Below, piece by piece: positions 23,689-32,420 of a DNA stretch of 45,664 nt; the stretch's first letter is position 1, and each line of letters opens with the position of its first letter. Under the pieces are notes generated by a model. That model did no database searches. It was not told the origin of the DNA and saw only the letters and a list, made by a program, of their open reading frames with translations. The position numbers were made by a program, and so were the translations under genes. This stretch comes from Fibrobacterota bacterium (GTDB taxonomy: Bacteria > Fibrobacterota > Fibrobacteria > UBA5070): positions 1 to 45,664 of the forward strand of contig JADKBN010000023.1 of the NCBI GenBank assembly GCA_016715065.1. Direction: 5' to 3'.

Positions 23689-24629
23689 CCCCGCCGCAGA
23701 TCCTCCAGGCGCCATGTCCCCTGGCGGATGCCGGATTTCTTGGACTGCAAAAGCTGCAGGAAATCCTTCACGCCCTTGGGCTCGTTGCCGTTGCCGTGGA
23801 TCAGCACGATGGATCCCGGTCCGGGCTTCTGGTCCTTGGCAAGCCACGCGTCGGTGCCCACGGGCAGCACGCCCGTGGCCGCCACCTGATCGAACAGAGC
23901 CTTGTTTTCCACCAGGCCCGGAAATCGGAAGTAGACGGACGGAACGATTCCGTGTTCGAGCATTTCCGTTTCCGCGCCCAGGATTTCCGCCACCACGTCC
24001 GTACCGGGAAGCAACAGGAAGTTCTTGGCGTTGGCCACGCCCTTCTTGTAGCGGTGGTTGTCGGTGTGGTTGATCCAGGTGGGTGCGATGATCCCGGAAT
24101 CGGCCAGAGTGCGCAGCCAGACCAAATCCTTTTCATGGTTGCGCATCCAAGAACCTGTCACGGCAAAGGCCACGGGAATGGCCGAGGAGTTTGGGCCGAA
24201 TGCCCTTCGCAATCCCGCGATCACCCGCCGATCGAACGGCTTGTGGGAAGGGCAGAGGTCGATGGTCAAGGCGATGCCTCGGTCCGTTCCGGACAAACGC
24301 GAGACTCCCCCATGTTTCCACTCGAGCGAAGTTTCCTCGCGGCGCAACCTGCCCCACGCGGTGGAATCCAGCTTGGAAAGGCTGTCTTTGGACACCTTCC
24401 AGCCCGCTTGCACGCGCACCGAGGTTTCCAGTCGCACGGGATCCACCGCGACCATCATCGCCTCACCATTGGGCTCCTGGAACGAACGGAGCCGAATCAA
24501 TCTCGTGTTCCCGGAGTCCACGATGCCCAGATCCACCCGCAGGTTTTCCGGACTCCACGCATCGGAAACGGAAACCGCTACCAGAATGGATACGAGCAGA
24601 CGCTGGAATGCAACGGTCAGGTTGAACAT
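23685..24629 (-). CDS. Polysaccharide deacetylase (NodB-like), secreted
   Basis: Protein of 314 aa from ATG 24629; N-terminal signal peptide MFNLTVAFQRLLVSILVAVSVSDA supports that start rather than upstream 24752. NodB-homology features: ALTIDLCPSHKPFD in place of the usual TFDDG motif, WINHTDNHRYKKG (the metal-binding H-x-x-x-H motif), and YFRFPGLVENK (third motif). Late IVLIHGNGN is the conserved His motif. Probably deacetylates a cell-wall or surface polysaccharide. The first motif has only one Asp, so substrate and activity are uncertain. Convergent with the chemoreceptor, overlapping by 4 bases. Confidence 0.8.
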   Translation of the reverse strand: MFNLTVAFQRLLVSILVAVSVSDAWSPENLRVDLGIVDSGNTRLIRLRSFQEPNGEAMMVAVDPVRLETSVRVQAGWKVSKDSLSKLDSTAWGRLRREETSLEWKHGGVSRLSGTDRGIALTIDLCPSHKPFDRRVIAGLRRAFGPNSSAIPVAFAVTGSWMRNHEKDLVWLRTLADSGIIAPTWINHTDNHRYKKGVANAKNFLLLPGTDVVAEILGAETEMLEHGIVPSVYFRFPGLVENKALFDQVAATGVLPVGTDAWLAKDQKPGPGSIVLIHGNGNEPKGVKDFLQLLQSKKSGIRQGTWRLEDLRRG

Positions 24630-24894
24630 GGTCAGGTTGGTCCTTGCGCGCCCGCCGACGAAGCACGAAAGGGACAATCGGGAGATCGCAACATCGGAGG
24701 GCAGAGGCAACGTTAAGCGCACGCTTCCGAACACGCTGGGCGTTTCAGGCAACGCTCCGGGAAATTCTCAGAACCATCGATTTTTCGGTGGAATGCTGGA
24801 ATATTGCACAGTGGAGATTTCTCCATCGGTTTTGGAAGTTGATGGATCTTCCTGTCCGTCTTCCGATATCCCTCTCAAAGGCTCCTTACCCCCC

Positions 24895-25302
24895 ATGACC
24901 CGCCTTTTCCTGGTCTTGTCTGCCCTCTTCTTCGGATTCATCCTCTGGATCGTCTTCCTCGCGGACACGGGAAGACCCAGCGTCTTCTTCGATCTCGTGA
25001 AGGCGATTCCCTACGGCGACAAGGTGGGGCACGCCTGCTTGTTCGGCACCCTCACCTTCGGGATCAACCTCGGACTTTCCTTCCGCCGCTGGAAGATCCT
25101 CCGCCTGAACCTCCACGTTGGGACGATTTTTGTCGTGGCGTTCGTGGTGCTCGAGGAGTTGAGCCAGGCCCGGTTCCCCAACCGCACCCTGGATCCGTTC
25201 GACCTTCTGGCCGATGCGGTGGGAATCACGGCGGCGACCGTCCTGCTGTGGCTGGTGGAACGGCGGCGGAAAAGGCGTTCCACGGCCGCCCTGGCAGCCT
25301 GA
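24895..25302 (+). CDS. VanZ-like membrane protein
   Basis: Protein of 135 aa with three to four membrane segments (LFLVLSALFFGFILWIVFLA; GTLTFGINLGLSF; VGTIFVVAFVVLEELSQ; VGITAATVLLWLVE). The VanZ family core is DKVGHACLFGTLT and EELSQARFPNRTLDPFDLLADAVG. ATG 24895 chosen to put the first membrane segment at the N-terminus. Function unknown in most members. Confidence 0.88.
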   Translation: MTRLFLVLSALFFGFILWIVFLADTGRPSVFFDLVKAIPYGDKVGHACLFGTLTFGINLGLSFRRWKILRLNLHVGTIFVVAFVVLEELSQARFPNRTLDPFDLLADAVGITAATVLLWLVERRRKRRSTAALAA

Positions 25303-25333
25303 CCGGATTTCCAAGGATCGTCACCGCCTGGAC

Positions 25334-25376
25334 ATTTCTTACAGATTGAAAGTTGAACTTTCAATCTGTAAGAAAT
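25334..25376. repeat. 43-bp perfect palindrome between convergent genes
   Basis: Arms of 21 bases, perfectly inverted around a single G, low in GC compared with the surrounding sequence. Lies between the vanZ-like gene (plus) and znuB (minus). Might be a bidirectional terminator, a cruciform or a recombination site. Not related in sequence to the element at 9192-9248. Confidence 0.85.
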
Positions 25377-25386
25377 CAGCCTTCGA

Positions 25387-26166
25387 TCACTTCCGTCGAC
25401 CCAACGTGACGGCCAGATACGTGATCCCCGCCACGGAGATGATGCACGCTCCGGGAGAAAGATCCCGCCACCACGAAAGGGCCAATCCCGCCAGCCCGAA
25501 GGCCAAGGTGAGCGCGGTGGCCAACGCCATGGCCCGTGCCAACGATCGCGTCCAGCGCACGGCCAAGGCACCGGGGATGGACAGGAACGCCACCAAGAGG
25601 ACAAGTCCTGTCACACGCATCAGAAGCACCACGGAAAGAGCCACGGCGCAAAGCAGCCCCGCCCGGAAGATCCGCACCGGGAACCCCGCCACCTCCGCGA
25701 ATTCGGCGTCCACCGCCAAGGCCAGAAGTTCGCGGCGGTACACCCACGAAAGCACCACCAGCGCCACGTCCAGCACCGCCAACGCCGCCAGATCCGAGCG
25801 AGGGATGGCAAGCAAGCTCCCGAACAGGACCGCGTTCAGATCGCCCGTGTACACCCGCGACAGGTCCACGCAAAGGATGCCGAAGGCCATCCCCATCGCC
25901 CAGACCACCCCGATCAAGGTGTCCGAGCGCTCCGGCGAGCGCTCCACCAGCCAGGTCATCAGCAGTGCGGCCGCCAGCGTGAAGCCGATGGTGACGGGAA
26001 GAGGCGCCCAACCCAGGAAAAACGCCAAGCCCACACCACCGTAGGCGGCATGGGCCAATCCACCGCCAATGGAGACCATCCGGTGCGACACGGCCAAGGT
26101 GCCCGCCACCCCGGCGGCGATGCTGGCCAGCACGATGGCCACCAAGGGCCAAAACAGGAGGCTCAT
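25387..26166 (-). CDS. znuB: Metal ABC transporter permease (ZnuB/MntB-type)
   Basis: ABC-3 family permease of 259 aa with about seven to eight membrane segments; characteristic HAAYGGVGLAFFLGW near the N-terminus and GLVLLVAFLSIPGALA in the C-terminal part. ATG 26166 overlaps the stop of the ATPase gene (ATGA). Moves Zn or Mn through the inner membrane as part of the adjacent operon. Confidence 0.92.
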   Translation of the reverse strand: MSLLFWPLVAIVLASIAAGVAGTLAVSHRMVSIGGGLAHAAYGGVGLAFFLGWAPLPVTIGFTLAAALLMTWLVERSPERSDTLIGVVWAMGMAFGILCVDLSRVYTGDLNAVLFGSLLAIPRSDLAALAVLDVALVVLSWVYRRELLALAVDAEFAEVAGFPVRIFRAGLLCAVALSVVLLMRVTGLVLLVAFLSIPGALAVRWTRSLARAMALATALTLAFGLAGLALSWWRDLSPGACIISVAGITYLAVTLGRRK

Positions 26167-26960
26167 CCGTGGCCTCCGCAGGAGGCGTGGTCGTGGTGGC
26201 AGTCCGGGCCGTGCACCGAAAGCACGCGATGGGGATGGCCGTGGGCGATCAGCTCCACAGGGCAGCCGTAGGCGGCTTCCAACGCGTCCTGCGGGACTTC
26301 GCGGGTACCGTGGTGCACGATGGTCCCGGCCCCCACGCAGGCGATGGAATCCACGTTGCGCGAAAGCACGCCCACGTCGTGGCTCACCACCACGGCGGTG
26401 CGGTCGCGGCAGCAATCCTCCAGCAGACCGAACACCGCTCCTTCAGCGCGGGCGTCGGCGTTGGCGGTGGGTTCGTCCAGAAGCAACAGCTCCGGTTCGC
26501 GCACCAGGGCGCGCGCCACCAGGCCCAGCTGCAGCTGCCCTCCGGACAACTCAGACAATTTCCGTCTACGCAGATCCGCGATACGGAGTCTTTCCATCCA
26601 GCCGTGGGCCCGCTCCAGATCTTGGCTCGTGGGCGCCGATCCGGCCCTGCGCAGCCCCAGGAACCCCGCCAACACCAGATCTTCCAGCGTGCCCGGCAGA
26701 TCGCGCTCCAACACCAGGCTCTGCGGGACGTATCCCACCTTGGGCCTGGCCTGGCGGGGTTTCACACCCAGCACTTCCACGGCGCCCGCCTGCGGATCCA
26801 GCAAGCCCAACAGCAGACGCAACACGGTGGACTTCCCCGCTCCGTTGGGCCCGATCAGCCCCAGGATCCCGCCACGCGGGATGTCCAGATCCACCGCGCG
26901 CAGGACCTCGTGTCCGCGATATCCACACGTGACCGCTTGCAGCCGAAACGCGTGGGTCAA
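26163..26960 (-). CDS. znuC: Metal ABC transporter ATPase (ZnuC-type), TTG start
   Basis: ABC ATPase of 265 aa: Walker A GPNGAGKSTVLR, signature LSGGQLQLGLVARAL, Walker B LLLLDEPTANAD, His-loop VVSHD. The C-terminus is HGPDCHHDHASCGGHG, a metal-binding tail. No ATG is available; TTG at 26960 overlaps the ZnuA stop as TTGA, with GGTGGGG upstream. A reading frame extending to 27815 is antisense-like coding noise inside znuA. Together with ZnuA and ZnuB it forms a znuACB operon. Confidence 0.9.
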   Translation of the reverse strand: MTHAFRLQAVTCGYRGHEVLRAVDLDIPRGGILGLIGPNGAGKSTVLRLLLGLLDPQAGAVEVLGVKPRQARPKVGYVPQSLVLERDLPGTLEDLVLAGFLGLRRAGSAPTSQDLERAHGWMERLRIADLRRRKLSELSGGQLQLGLVARALVREPELLLLDEPTANADARAEGAVFGLLEDCCRDRTAVVVSHDVGVLSRNVDSIACVGAGTIVHHGTREVPQDALEAAYGCPVELIAHGHPHRVLSVHGPDCHHDHASCGGHG

Positions 26961-27877
26961 AGCGACCCCACCATCCGATGGACCATCCGCAAGAACAGGG
27001 TGTCGTAGGGCTGGGCGGACAACAAATCCACGTCCACCACGGGAACCCCCAGTTCGGCGGCCACCTGGGTGGCCACCACGGGCGAGCTTTCCGGTTGCAC
27101 GAACACCGCGCGAATTCCCTGGGCCCGCGCGGTCTTGCGGATCTCGAACATCATGACCGGCGTCATTTCCCGTCCATGCGATTCCAGCGGACGCTGCACC
27201 AGGCCGTAGTCGCGGGCGAAGTACCCCAGGCCCGGATGGTTGATCAGGAAGGTCCTCCCGGAAAAGCGCGCCAATTCCTGGCGAGCGAGGGAGTCCAGGG
27301 CATCCAGCCGACCGCGCTGCAGCGGCAGGCCGGCGCGCACGCGCGGTTCCAGATCCGGACGCGAGCGCACGATCTGTTCGCCCAGCACTCCCACCAGGAG
27401 CTTCAAGGCGCGCGGACTGGACCAAACGTGGGGATCGGCTTCCGGCTCGGCTCCGCGGTGCGGGTGGCCCTCTTCGTGGCTGGACAGATCCAAAGCTCCG
27501 GACAGATCCAGAACCCGGAGATGCTCCACGGCCGACTGGAACCGGGGAACCCACGAGTGTTCGAACTCCAACCCTACCTGCAAATAGGCGGTGGCACCCT
27601 GGAGTCGCACCAGATCGGAGGGTTTGGGCTCCCAGGAATGGGCCGACGCCCCGGCGGGCACCAAGGCCACGGGGGTGCAAGGATCTCCGACCAGATCGCA
27701 GGCCAGGCGAGCGACGGGCCAGACCGACGCGACAAACACCACCGCGGACGAATCCGGTTTGGGTTTGGCCGCTTGGCTGGCTTTGCCTTGGGTGGAAGGA
27801 TCGGGAGATTTGCACGACGCCATTGCCAAGGCGGCAGCGGCCACCCCGGCAAGGCGGTATTGATTCGCTTTGGCCAT
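26957..27877 (-). CDS. znuA: Metal-binding lipoprotein of ABC transporter (ZnuA-type)
   Basis: Solute-binding protein of 306 aa. Lipobox LAMASC with Cys 22. Cluster A-I motifs: SVWPVARLACDLVGD, metal ligand His in GASAHSWEPKPSD, a Glu/His-rich loop (SSHEEGHPHRGAEPEADPHVW) and the third His in FLINHPGLGYFARDYGL, with VDVDLL at the end. Zn is the likeliest ligand, Mn possible. ATG 27877 has no Shine-Dalgarno but follows a terminator-like hairpin and a pyrimidine-rich stretch. Confidence 0.92.
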   Translation of the reverse strand: MAKANQYRLAGVAAAALAMASCKSPDPSTQGKASQAAKPKPDSSAVVFVASVWPVARLACDLVGDPCTPVALVPAGASAHSWEPKPSDLVRLQGATAYLQVGLEFEHSWVPRFQSAVEHLRVLDLSGALDLSSHEEGHPHRGAEPEADPHVWSSPRALKLLVGVLGEQIVRSRPDLEPRVRAGLPLQRGRLDALDSLARQELARFSGRTFLINHPGLGYFARDYGLVQRPLESHGREMTPVMMFEIRKTARAQGIRAVFVQPESSPVVATQVAAELGVPVVDVDLLSAQPYDTLFLRMVHRMVGSL

Positions 27878-27879
27878 TG

Positions 27880-27920
27880 AAAAAAGAAAATAGGAAAGGG
27901 GCCGGTTGCGCTCCGGCCCC
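27880..27920 (-). promoter_or_regulatory. Terminator-like hairpin in the leader of the znu operon
   Basis: Read on the minus strand: GGGGCCGG-AGCGCAA-CCGGCCCC (27920-27898), then TTTCC and a T-rich run, then the ATG of znuA at 27877. It has the shape of an intrinsic terminator placed just before the start codon, as in attenuation. No Zur box was seen. Confidence 0.5.
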
Positions 27921-27988
27921 TTCAGCGCCCTGTCATCGAGGAGGTGTCAGGTGCTAAGAGAAGGATACCGGATTTCTGCGCGGAAGTC

Positions 27989-28004
27989 TGTGATGCGCAT
28001 CACA
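27989..28004. promoter_or_regulatory. CRP-type operator palindrome
   Basis: TGTGATGCGCATCACA is a perfect 16-bp palindrome with the CRP/CAP layout TGTGA-N6-TCACA. It lies between znuA (minus) and adk (plus), about 112 bases from each start. A -10 TATAAT occurs at 28036-28041, about 32 bases downstream. Confidence 0.6.
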
Positions 28005-28035
28005 CATTCCCGGGTTTTTTGCGCTTTCTGCCAGT

Positions 28036-28041
28036 TATAAT
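28036..28041 (+). promoter_or_regulatory. -10 element of the adk operon promoter
   Basis: Perfect TATAAT with no good -35 at 17 bases, which fits an activated promoter. The CRP-type site lies centred about 50 bases before the expected start of transcription. Confidence 0.45.
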
Positions 28042-28164
28042 CGTAAAATCGAAAGAATCGACCCTTTTCCCCTCTTTTTGGTCCCTGGCTCGAGTCAGCA
28101 TATTGTTGAAATACAAGGACTTGCGAGGCGGAATGACTTGGCGAGGCGGGTTCACTGGAATAGA

Positions 28165-28770
28165 ATGGGAGACATGGACAAGTACGTCATCTTCGGGCCC
28201 CAAGGGTCGGGCAAAGGAACACAGAGCGAGCTTCTGTGCAAACACTATGGATTTGTCCACATCAGCCTCGGAGACATTTTCCGCTGGCACATGGCCAACC
28301 ACACCAAGATCGCGGCGCGAATCACCCGGATCATGAACCAGGGTCTCCTGGTGCCGGACGAAATCGTGGAAGAGGTGGTCCACGACCGCCTGGAAGAACA
28401 CGATTGGAACTGGGGATTCGTGCTCGACGGATTCCCACGCACCCGTCCCCAGGCGGAATTCCTGTTCGAAAACTGGAACTTGGATGCGGTGATCTACCTG
28501 GATGTTCCCGACGATGTGGTGGAAGAGCGCGTGATGAAGCGCGCCGCCACCGTTCCGGCTGGCTCCCACTCGTTCACCAAGCGCCTGGACGACACCCCGG
28601 AAGTCCTGCGCGTGCGGCTTCGGGAATACCACGAGAAGACCAAGCCCCTGATCGAGCTCTACGACGAAAAACGACTGCTGCGCCGCGTGAACGCCATGGG
28701 GCCGGTGGAAGGCGTGTTCGAGGACATCGTCGACCAGCTGAAGCTCGCCAAGCCCAGCACGTTCGCCTGA
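28165..28770 (+). CDS. adk: Adenylate kinase family nucleoside monophosphate kinase
   Basis: Kinase of 201 aa. P-loop YVIFGPQGSGKGTQ, NMP-binding HISLGDIFRWH and FVLDGFPRTRPQAEF, LID start RAATVPAGSHSFTKRLDDTPEVLRVRLREYHEKTKPLIELY. The LID is short, lacking the zinc-binding Cys motif of long forms. ATG 28165 chosen (TGGAA upstream); ATG 28174 is the alternative. Catalyses AMP + ATP to 2 ADP. Start of a run of plus-strand genes. Confidence 0.88.
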   Translation: MGDMDKYVIFGPQGSGKGTQSELLCKHYGFVHISLGDIFRWHMANHTKIAARITRIMNQGLLVPDEIVEEVVHDRLEEHDWNWGFVLDGFPRTRPQAEFLFENWNLDAVIYLDVPDDVVEERVMKRAATVPAGSHSFTKRLDDTPEVLRVRLREYHEKTKPLIELYDEKRLLRRVNAMGPVEGVFEDIVDQLKLAKPSTFA

Positions 28771-28788
28771 GTCCAGGAGCGGCCGCCT

Positions 28789-29616
28789 ATGTGGGAATAC
28801 ATCATGACCACGGATCCCAAGATCGTGCTCTCCGTGATCGGAGGGTGCGTCTTGGTGCTGCTGGGTCTGGTCGCGCTATTGCTTTCGCGCCGCAGGCTGC
28901 GAAGCCACATGGAGGGCAGAAACCGTTGGGTGCTGTTGGCCACGGAATCCACCAATCGCTCGGATGCCCTGCTTTTGGCCTTCCAAAATGCCGGCTGGGA
29001 CGCCCAGATCCTGCCCCACGGGGTGGGGCTGGGTGAATTCCTGGGTGGATTCCACCCATCACTTTTAGTGCTGGATCCCACCTTGCACGGGGCGGAACTT
29101 TCCGCCCTGGAAGCCAACGACGCGCGCGTGGCCTCGACTCCTGTGGTGTTGCTGGGAGATCCTCCTGTCGAGCGCAAGGCGGCCCCGATGCGTTCCTGGC
29201 TGGGAAGACATGCCCGCGCCAAGGAAATCCTAAAGGCGGGCGCCTTGCTGGTCGCTCTGGTGCCCGGGCCCAACCAGCTTTCGCGCCGCCACGAATTCCA
29301 GGGCCCCCTCGCCCCGGGCACGCTCCTGGAACTTCTGTACTTTTTGGCCAACGCCCAGAGGACCGGGCGGGTGGAAATCAGCACCGCCGGGTTCGCCGGC
29401 TGGATTTGGATCGAGAAGGGCGAGATCCGCCACTGCCATAGCGGACGTTCGGAGGGGGAAAAAGCGCTCCATGCCTTGCTAGACTTGGTGCAAGGAAGAT
29501 TCGGCTTTCGCGCCGGAGTCGCCGCTCCGAAAGTCAGCGTCCGATCTTCCACCGTGTACCTGCTTCACGAATACGCGAGATTGAGGGACGAACGTGCCAA
29601 GATGGCTGGGAATTGA
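28789..29616 (+). CDS. Membrane-anchored DUF4388 (PATAN-like) protein
   Basis: Protein of 275 aa with one N-terminal membrane segment (residues about 12-33, VLSVIGGCVLVLLGLVALLL), a receiver-like alpha/beta stretch (VLLATESTNRSDALLLAFQNAGWDAQIL... LLVLDP) lacking a clear phosphorylation Asp, and a C-terminal DUF4388/PATAN-type domain (GTLLELLYFLANAQRTGRVEIS... IEKGEIRHC). AGGAG before the ATG. DUF4388 proteins are found in signalling and motility of delta-proteobacteria; the role here is unknown. Confidence 0.8.
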   Translation: MWEYIMTTDPKIVLSVIGGCVLVLLGLVALLLSRRRLRSHMEGRNRWVLLATESTNRSDALLLAFQNAGWDAQILPHGVGLGEFLGGFHPSLLVLDPTLHGAELSALEANDARVASTPVVLLGDPPVERKAAPMRSWLGRHARAKEILKAGALLVALVPGPNQLSRRHEFQGPLAPGTLLELLYFLANAQRTGRVEISTAGFAGWIWIEKGEIRHCHSGRSEGEKALHALLDLVQGRFGFRAGVAAPKVSVRSSTVYLLHEYARLRDERAKMAGN

Positions 29617-30028
29617 CTGGGGAGCCAGACGCATCGGAGTCGCTCTCTCGGATCTGGAAGGGCTCCAGGCCTTTGGATACACCACGCTGGACTCCCGCGA
29701 TCGCGACCCCATCGGACGGATTTTGGCTATCTGCGACGACGAAGACGTGGGCTGGATCGTGCTGGGACTCCCTTTGCGATCGGACACCGGTGAGGAATCC
29801 CAGACGGCCAAGGCGGTGCGGGAGTTCTCCGAGAGTTTGGCCGCGCGCACCCGGATCCCGCTGCGATTCGAGGACGAGCGGTTTTCCAGCTTCGCCGCCG
29901 AGCAGGACCTGAAGGCCGCGGGCTGGCGTCCCGGCAAGGACCCCAAGGGCCTGGTGGACAAGGCCGCCGCCAAGGTCCTGTTGCAGGACTTCCTGGACCG
30001 GCGCGCTCGCGGCGAGACCACCGAATGA
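29594..30028 (+). CDS. ruvX: RuvX/YqgF, pre-16S rRNA-processing nuclease
   Basis: RNase H-fold protein of 144 aa: LGIDWGARRIGVALSD (first catalytic Asp), WIVLGLPLRSDTGEES, RFEDERFSS, and the C-terminal VDKAAAKVLLQDFL. GTG start at 29594 with GAGG at a suitable distance, overlapping the preceding gene by 23 bases. In other bacteria it matures 16S rRNA 5' ends. Confidence 0.93.
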   Translation: MPRWLGIDWGARRIGVALSDLEGLQAFGYTTLDSRDRDPIGRILAICDDEDVGWIVLGLPLRSDTGEESQTAKAVREFSESLAARTRIPLRFEDERFSSFAAEQDLKAAGWRPGKDPKGLVDKAAAKVLLQDFLDRRARGETTE

Positions 30029-30429
30029 TTTCGCCGCGCGGATGGTTCGGGCTCGAACTGGCCCACCAGTGGACCGCCATCGGCAGCGGAAAGTGGGTTG
30101 GCGAGGGCGGTGGCGCCCTGGAGATCCTGGACCTGATGGAAACCCGCGACCTCACCTCCGAGCAGATGGTGGAGTCCCACGAAGCGTGGTGCGAAAAGCA
30201 CGCCCTCAATTCCCAGCAGACGCGCTTGGAAGAGACTCCGGGAGGCGTGACCGTGTTGCGCAGCTTTGGCGAGACAAGATCCGACGACTTCCTTCTGGTG
30301 GCCCACTTGTGGGACGGGGGTCATCTCACGCGCCTGTCGCTTCGCAGTCCGCTGGAACGCTTGTCCGACATCGATCTGGCCGACGTGCTCGGCGCCCTCT
30401 TCCACGCCCATTCGCTGGAGCAGCCATAA
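30025..30429 (+). CDS. Hypothetical protein between ruvX and nadE
   Basis: Protein of 134 aa, no recognised domain. Acidic, no signal peptide. ATG overlaps the ruvX stop (ATGA), and nadE begins one base after its stop codon, so it is in the operon. Sequence contains VTVLRSFGETRSDDFLLVAHLWDGGHLTRLSLRSP, of the form of a conserved beta domain, with no family name known to me. Confidence 0.7.
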   Translation: MISPRGWFGLELAHQWTAIGSGKWVGEGGGALEILDLMETRDLTSEQMVESHEAWCEKHALNSQQTRLEETPGGVTVLRSFGETRSDDFLLVAHLWDGGHLTRLSLRSPLERLSDIDLADVLGALFHAHSLEQP

Positions 30430-30430
30430 G

Positions 30431-32389
30431 ATGATCCTACGCCTCGGAGCCGCCGCGCTGGCCACCACCCCGCTGGATTTTTCCGGCAACCTCAATCTCG
30501 CCCGCGAGGCCGTGCGCCAAGCCCGCGACCTGGGTGTACAGCTATTGTGCCTTCCGGAACTTTGGATTTCCGGCTACGGCTGCGAGGACATGTTTTTGTC
30601 CGCTTGGGTGGCGGAACGATCGTTGGCCTCCCTCAAATCCTTCGCCGCCGAAATCCCCGAAGGGATGCTGGTCACGGCAGGCCTACCGGTGCGCGTGCGG
30701 GGCCGCGTCCACAACGCCTGCGCTCTGGTGGGCGGCGGCAGGGTGCTGGGCCTGGCGGCCAAGCGCCATCTGGCCCGCGAGGGCATCCACTACGAACCCC
30801 GCTGGTTCACGCCCTGGACACCCGGCGCCTTGGAAACCCATCCGGAACTGGGATGCCCCATCGGCGACCAGGTGTTCGAGTGGCACGGCGTGCGGATCGG
30901 GTTCGAGATCTGCGAAGACGCCTGGGCGGCCGGACGGCCCGGCCTGGAACTGGCTGCCGCCGACTGCGATGTCATCTTGTGTCCATCAGCTTCCCACTTC
31001 GCGCTGGGCAAGGACGAACTGCGTTCGCGCCTGGTGGCCGACGGGTCGCGCTCCCTGGGCACGGCCTTTGTGTGGGCCAACCTCTCCGGCAACGAGGCCG
31101 GCCGCGCCATCTACGACGCCTCGTGCCGGATCGCCTCCTGTGGACGGATTCTGACCGAAGGCGAACGACTCACCTTCCGGTCCGTGGTGGTGTCCGCCGC
31201 GGATGCGGACCTGGAGGAGATCCGCACGCACCGGGCCGTTTCAGGCCACCCCGTCCCCGCCCACGCGCCGCGCGTGCATCTGGTGGAGCTCCCCATCGCA
31301 CCGGCCAAGGCGGATCTCCCCGCCGCGATCGAGCGCGGCACCTTCGACCCGCACACCGAATTCGCACGCGCCACGGCCCTTGCCATGTGGGACTACCTGC
31401 GCAAGGCCGGCGCCAAAGGATTCATCCTCTCCCTTTCCGGTGGCGCCGACAGCGCGGCCTGCGCGGTCCTTTGCCATCTCGCCTTCCACTGGGCCCTGGA
31501 AGAACTCGGCGAAGACGGTTTCCGTCAAGCGCTCCCGCGCATCGACTCTCCTCACGGAACCCTTTCGGCCAAGCGGCTGACCGGCGAGATGCTCCTGTGC
31601 GCCTACCAGGCCACCCGCAATTCCGGAACCGTGACGCGTTCGGCCGCCGAAGCCGTGGCCGAAGGCACGGGCGCCGTGTTTCGCGCCTGGGACGTGGACG
31701 CCCTGGTGGAAGGCTACAGGCACATCGCCGAAGAAGCCTTGGAGCGGAAACTGTCGTGGTCCAAGGACGACATCGCTTTGCAGAACATCCAGGCCCGCGT
31801 GCGGGCACCGTCGGTGTGGATGCTGGCCAACGCCTTGGATCGCCTTTTGATCACCACCTCCAACCGTTCGGAAATGGCGGTGGGATACGCCACCATGGAC
31901 GGCGACACGGCGGGATCGCTCTCGCCGCTGGCGGGGATCGACAAACACTTCCTGTTGGGCTGGCTGGCCGCCGTGCAAGCGGGCCAAGCCAAGGGAGTCC
32001 CTGCGATGCCCTTTTTGCACGTGATCACCCAACAGGCGCCCACCGCCGAGCTGCGGCCCCGCGAAGAGGGCAAGGCCGAACAAACCGACGAAGCCGACCT
32101 GATGCCCTACCCGCTGTTGTCGAGGCTGGAAATGCTGGCCATCCGCGACCGCAAGTCGCCACGCCAATGCCTAAGGGAGCTGTCCAGCAACACGCCCTGG
32201 TCGGACGACCCGCGTTTGAAGACCTGGGTGGGCCGCTTCTTCCGGCTCTGGACCCGCAACCAATGGAAGCGCGAACGCTACGCGCCGAGCTTCCACTTGG
32301 ACCGCCACGATCTGGACCCGCGCGCCGGCACGCGCTTTCCCATCCTTTCGGCGGGCTTCTCGGAAGAACTGGCCGAGCTGGGGATCTGA
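30431..32389 (+). CDS. nadE: Glutamine-dependent NAD+ synthetase
   Basis: Two-domain enzyme of 652 aa. N-terminal nitrilase-like glutaminase: Glu in CLPELWISGYGCEDMF, Lys in AKRHLAREGIHYEPRWF, Cys in GFEICEDAW. C-terminal synthetase: FILSLSGGADSAACAVL P-loop, TTSNRSEMAVGYATMDGDTAGSLSPL, and PTAELRPREEGKAEQTDEADLMPYP. Makes NAD+ from deamido-NAD with ammonia from glutamine. ATG at 30431. A very long reading frame in another frame (30547-35535) is real only from 32575 on. Confidence 0.95.
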   Translation: MILRLGAAALATTPLDFSGNLNLAREAVRQARDLGVQLLCLPELWISGYGCEDMFLSAWVAERSLASLKSFAAEIPEGMLVTAGLPVRVRGRVHNACALVGGGRVLGLAAKRHLAREGIHYEPRWFTPWTPGALETHPELGCPIGDQVFEWHGVRIGFEICEDAWAAGRPGLELAAADCDVILCPSASHFALGKDELRSRLVADGSRSLGTAFVWANLSGNEAGRAIYDASCRIASCGRILTEGERLTFRSVVVSAADADLEEIRTHRAVSGHPVPAHAPRVHLVELPIAPAKADLPAAIERGTFDPHTEFARATALAMWDYLRKAGAKGFILSLSGGADSAACAVLCHLAFHWALEELGEDGFRQALPRIDSPHGTLSAKRLTGEMLLCAYQATRNSGTVTRSAAEAVAEGTGAVFRAWDVDALVEGYRHIAEEALERKLSWSKDDIALQNIQARVRAPSVWMLANALDRLLITTSNRSEMAVGYATMDGDTAGSLSPLAGIDKHFLLGWLAAVQAGQAKGVPAMPFLHVITQQAPTAELRPREEGKAEQTDEADLMPYPLLSRLEMLAIRDRKSPRQCLRELSSNTPWSDDPRLKTWVGRFFRLWTRNQWKRERYAPSFHLDRHDLDPRAGTRFPILSAGFSEELAELGI

Positions 32390-32420
32390 CCTTCGCCCAT
32401 GGCAGTCATTTTCTGACCAA

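Noticed and set aside
22696..23847. 383-residue minus-strand frame over the chemoreceptor
   Set aside because: Antisense to conserved HAMP and signalling domain; no motifs.
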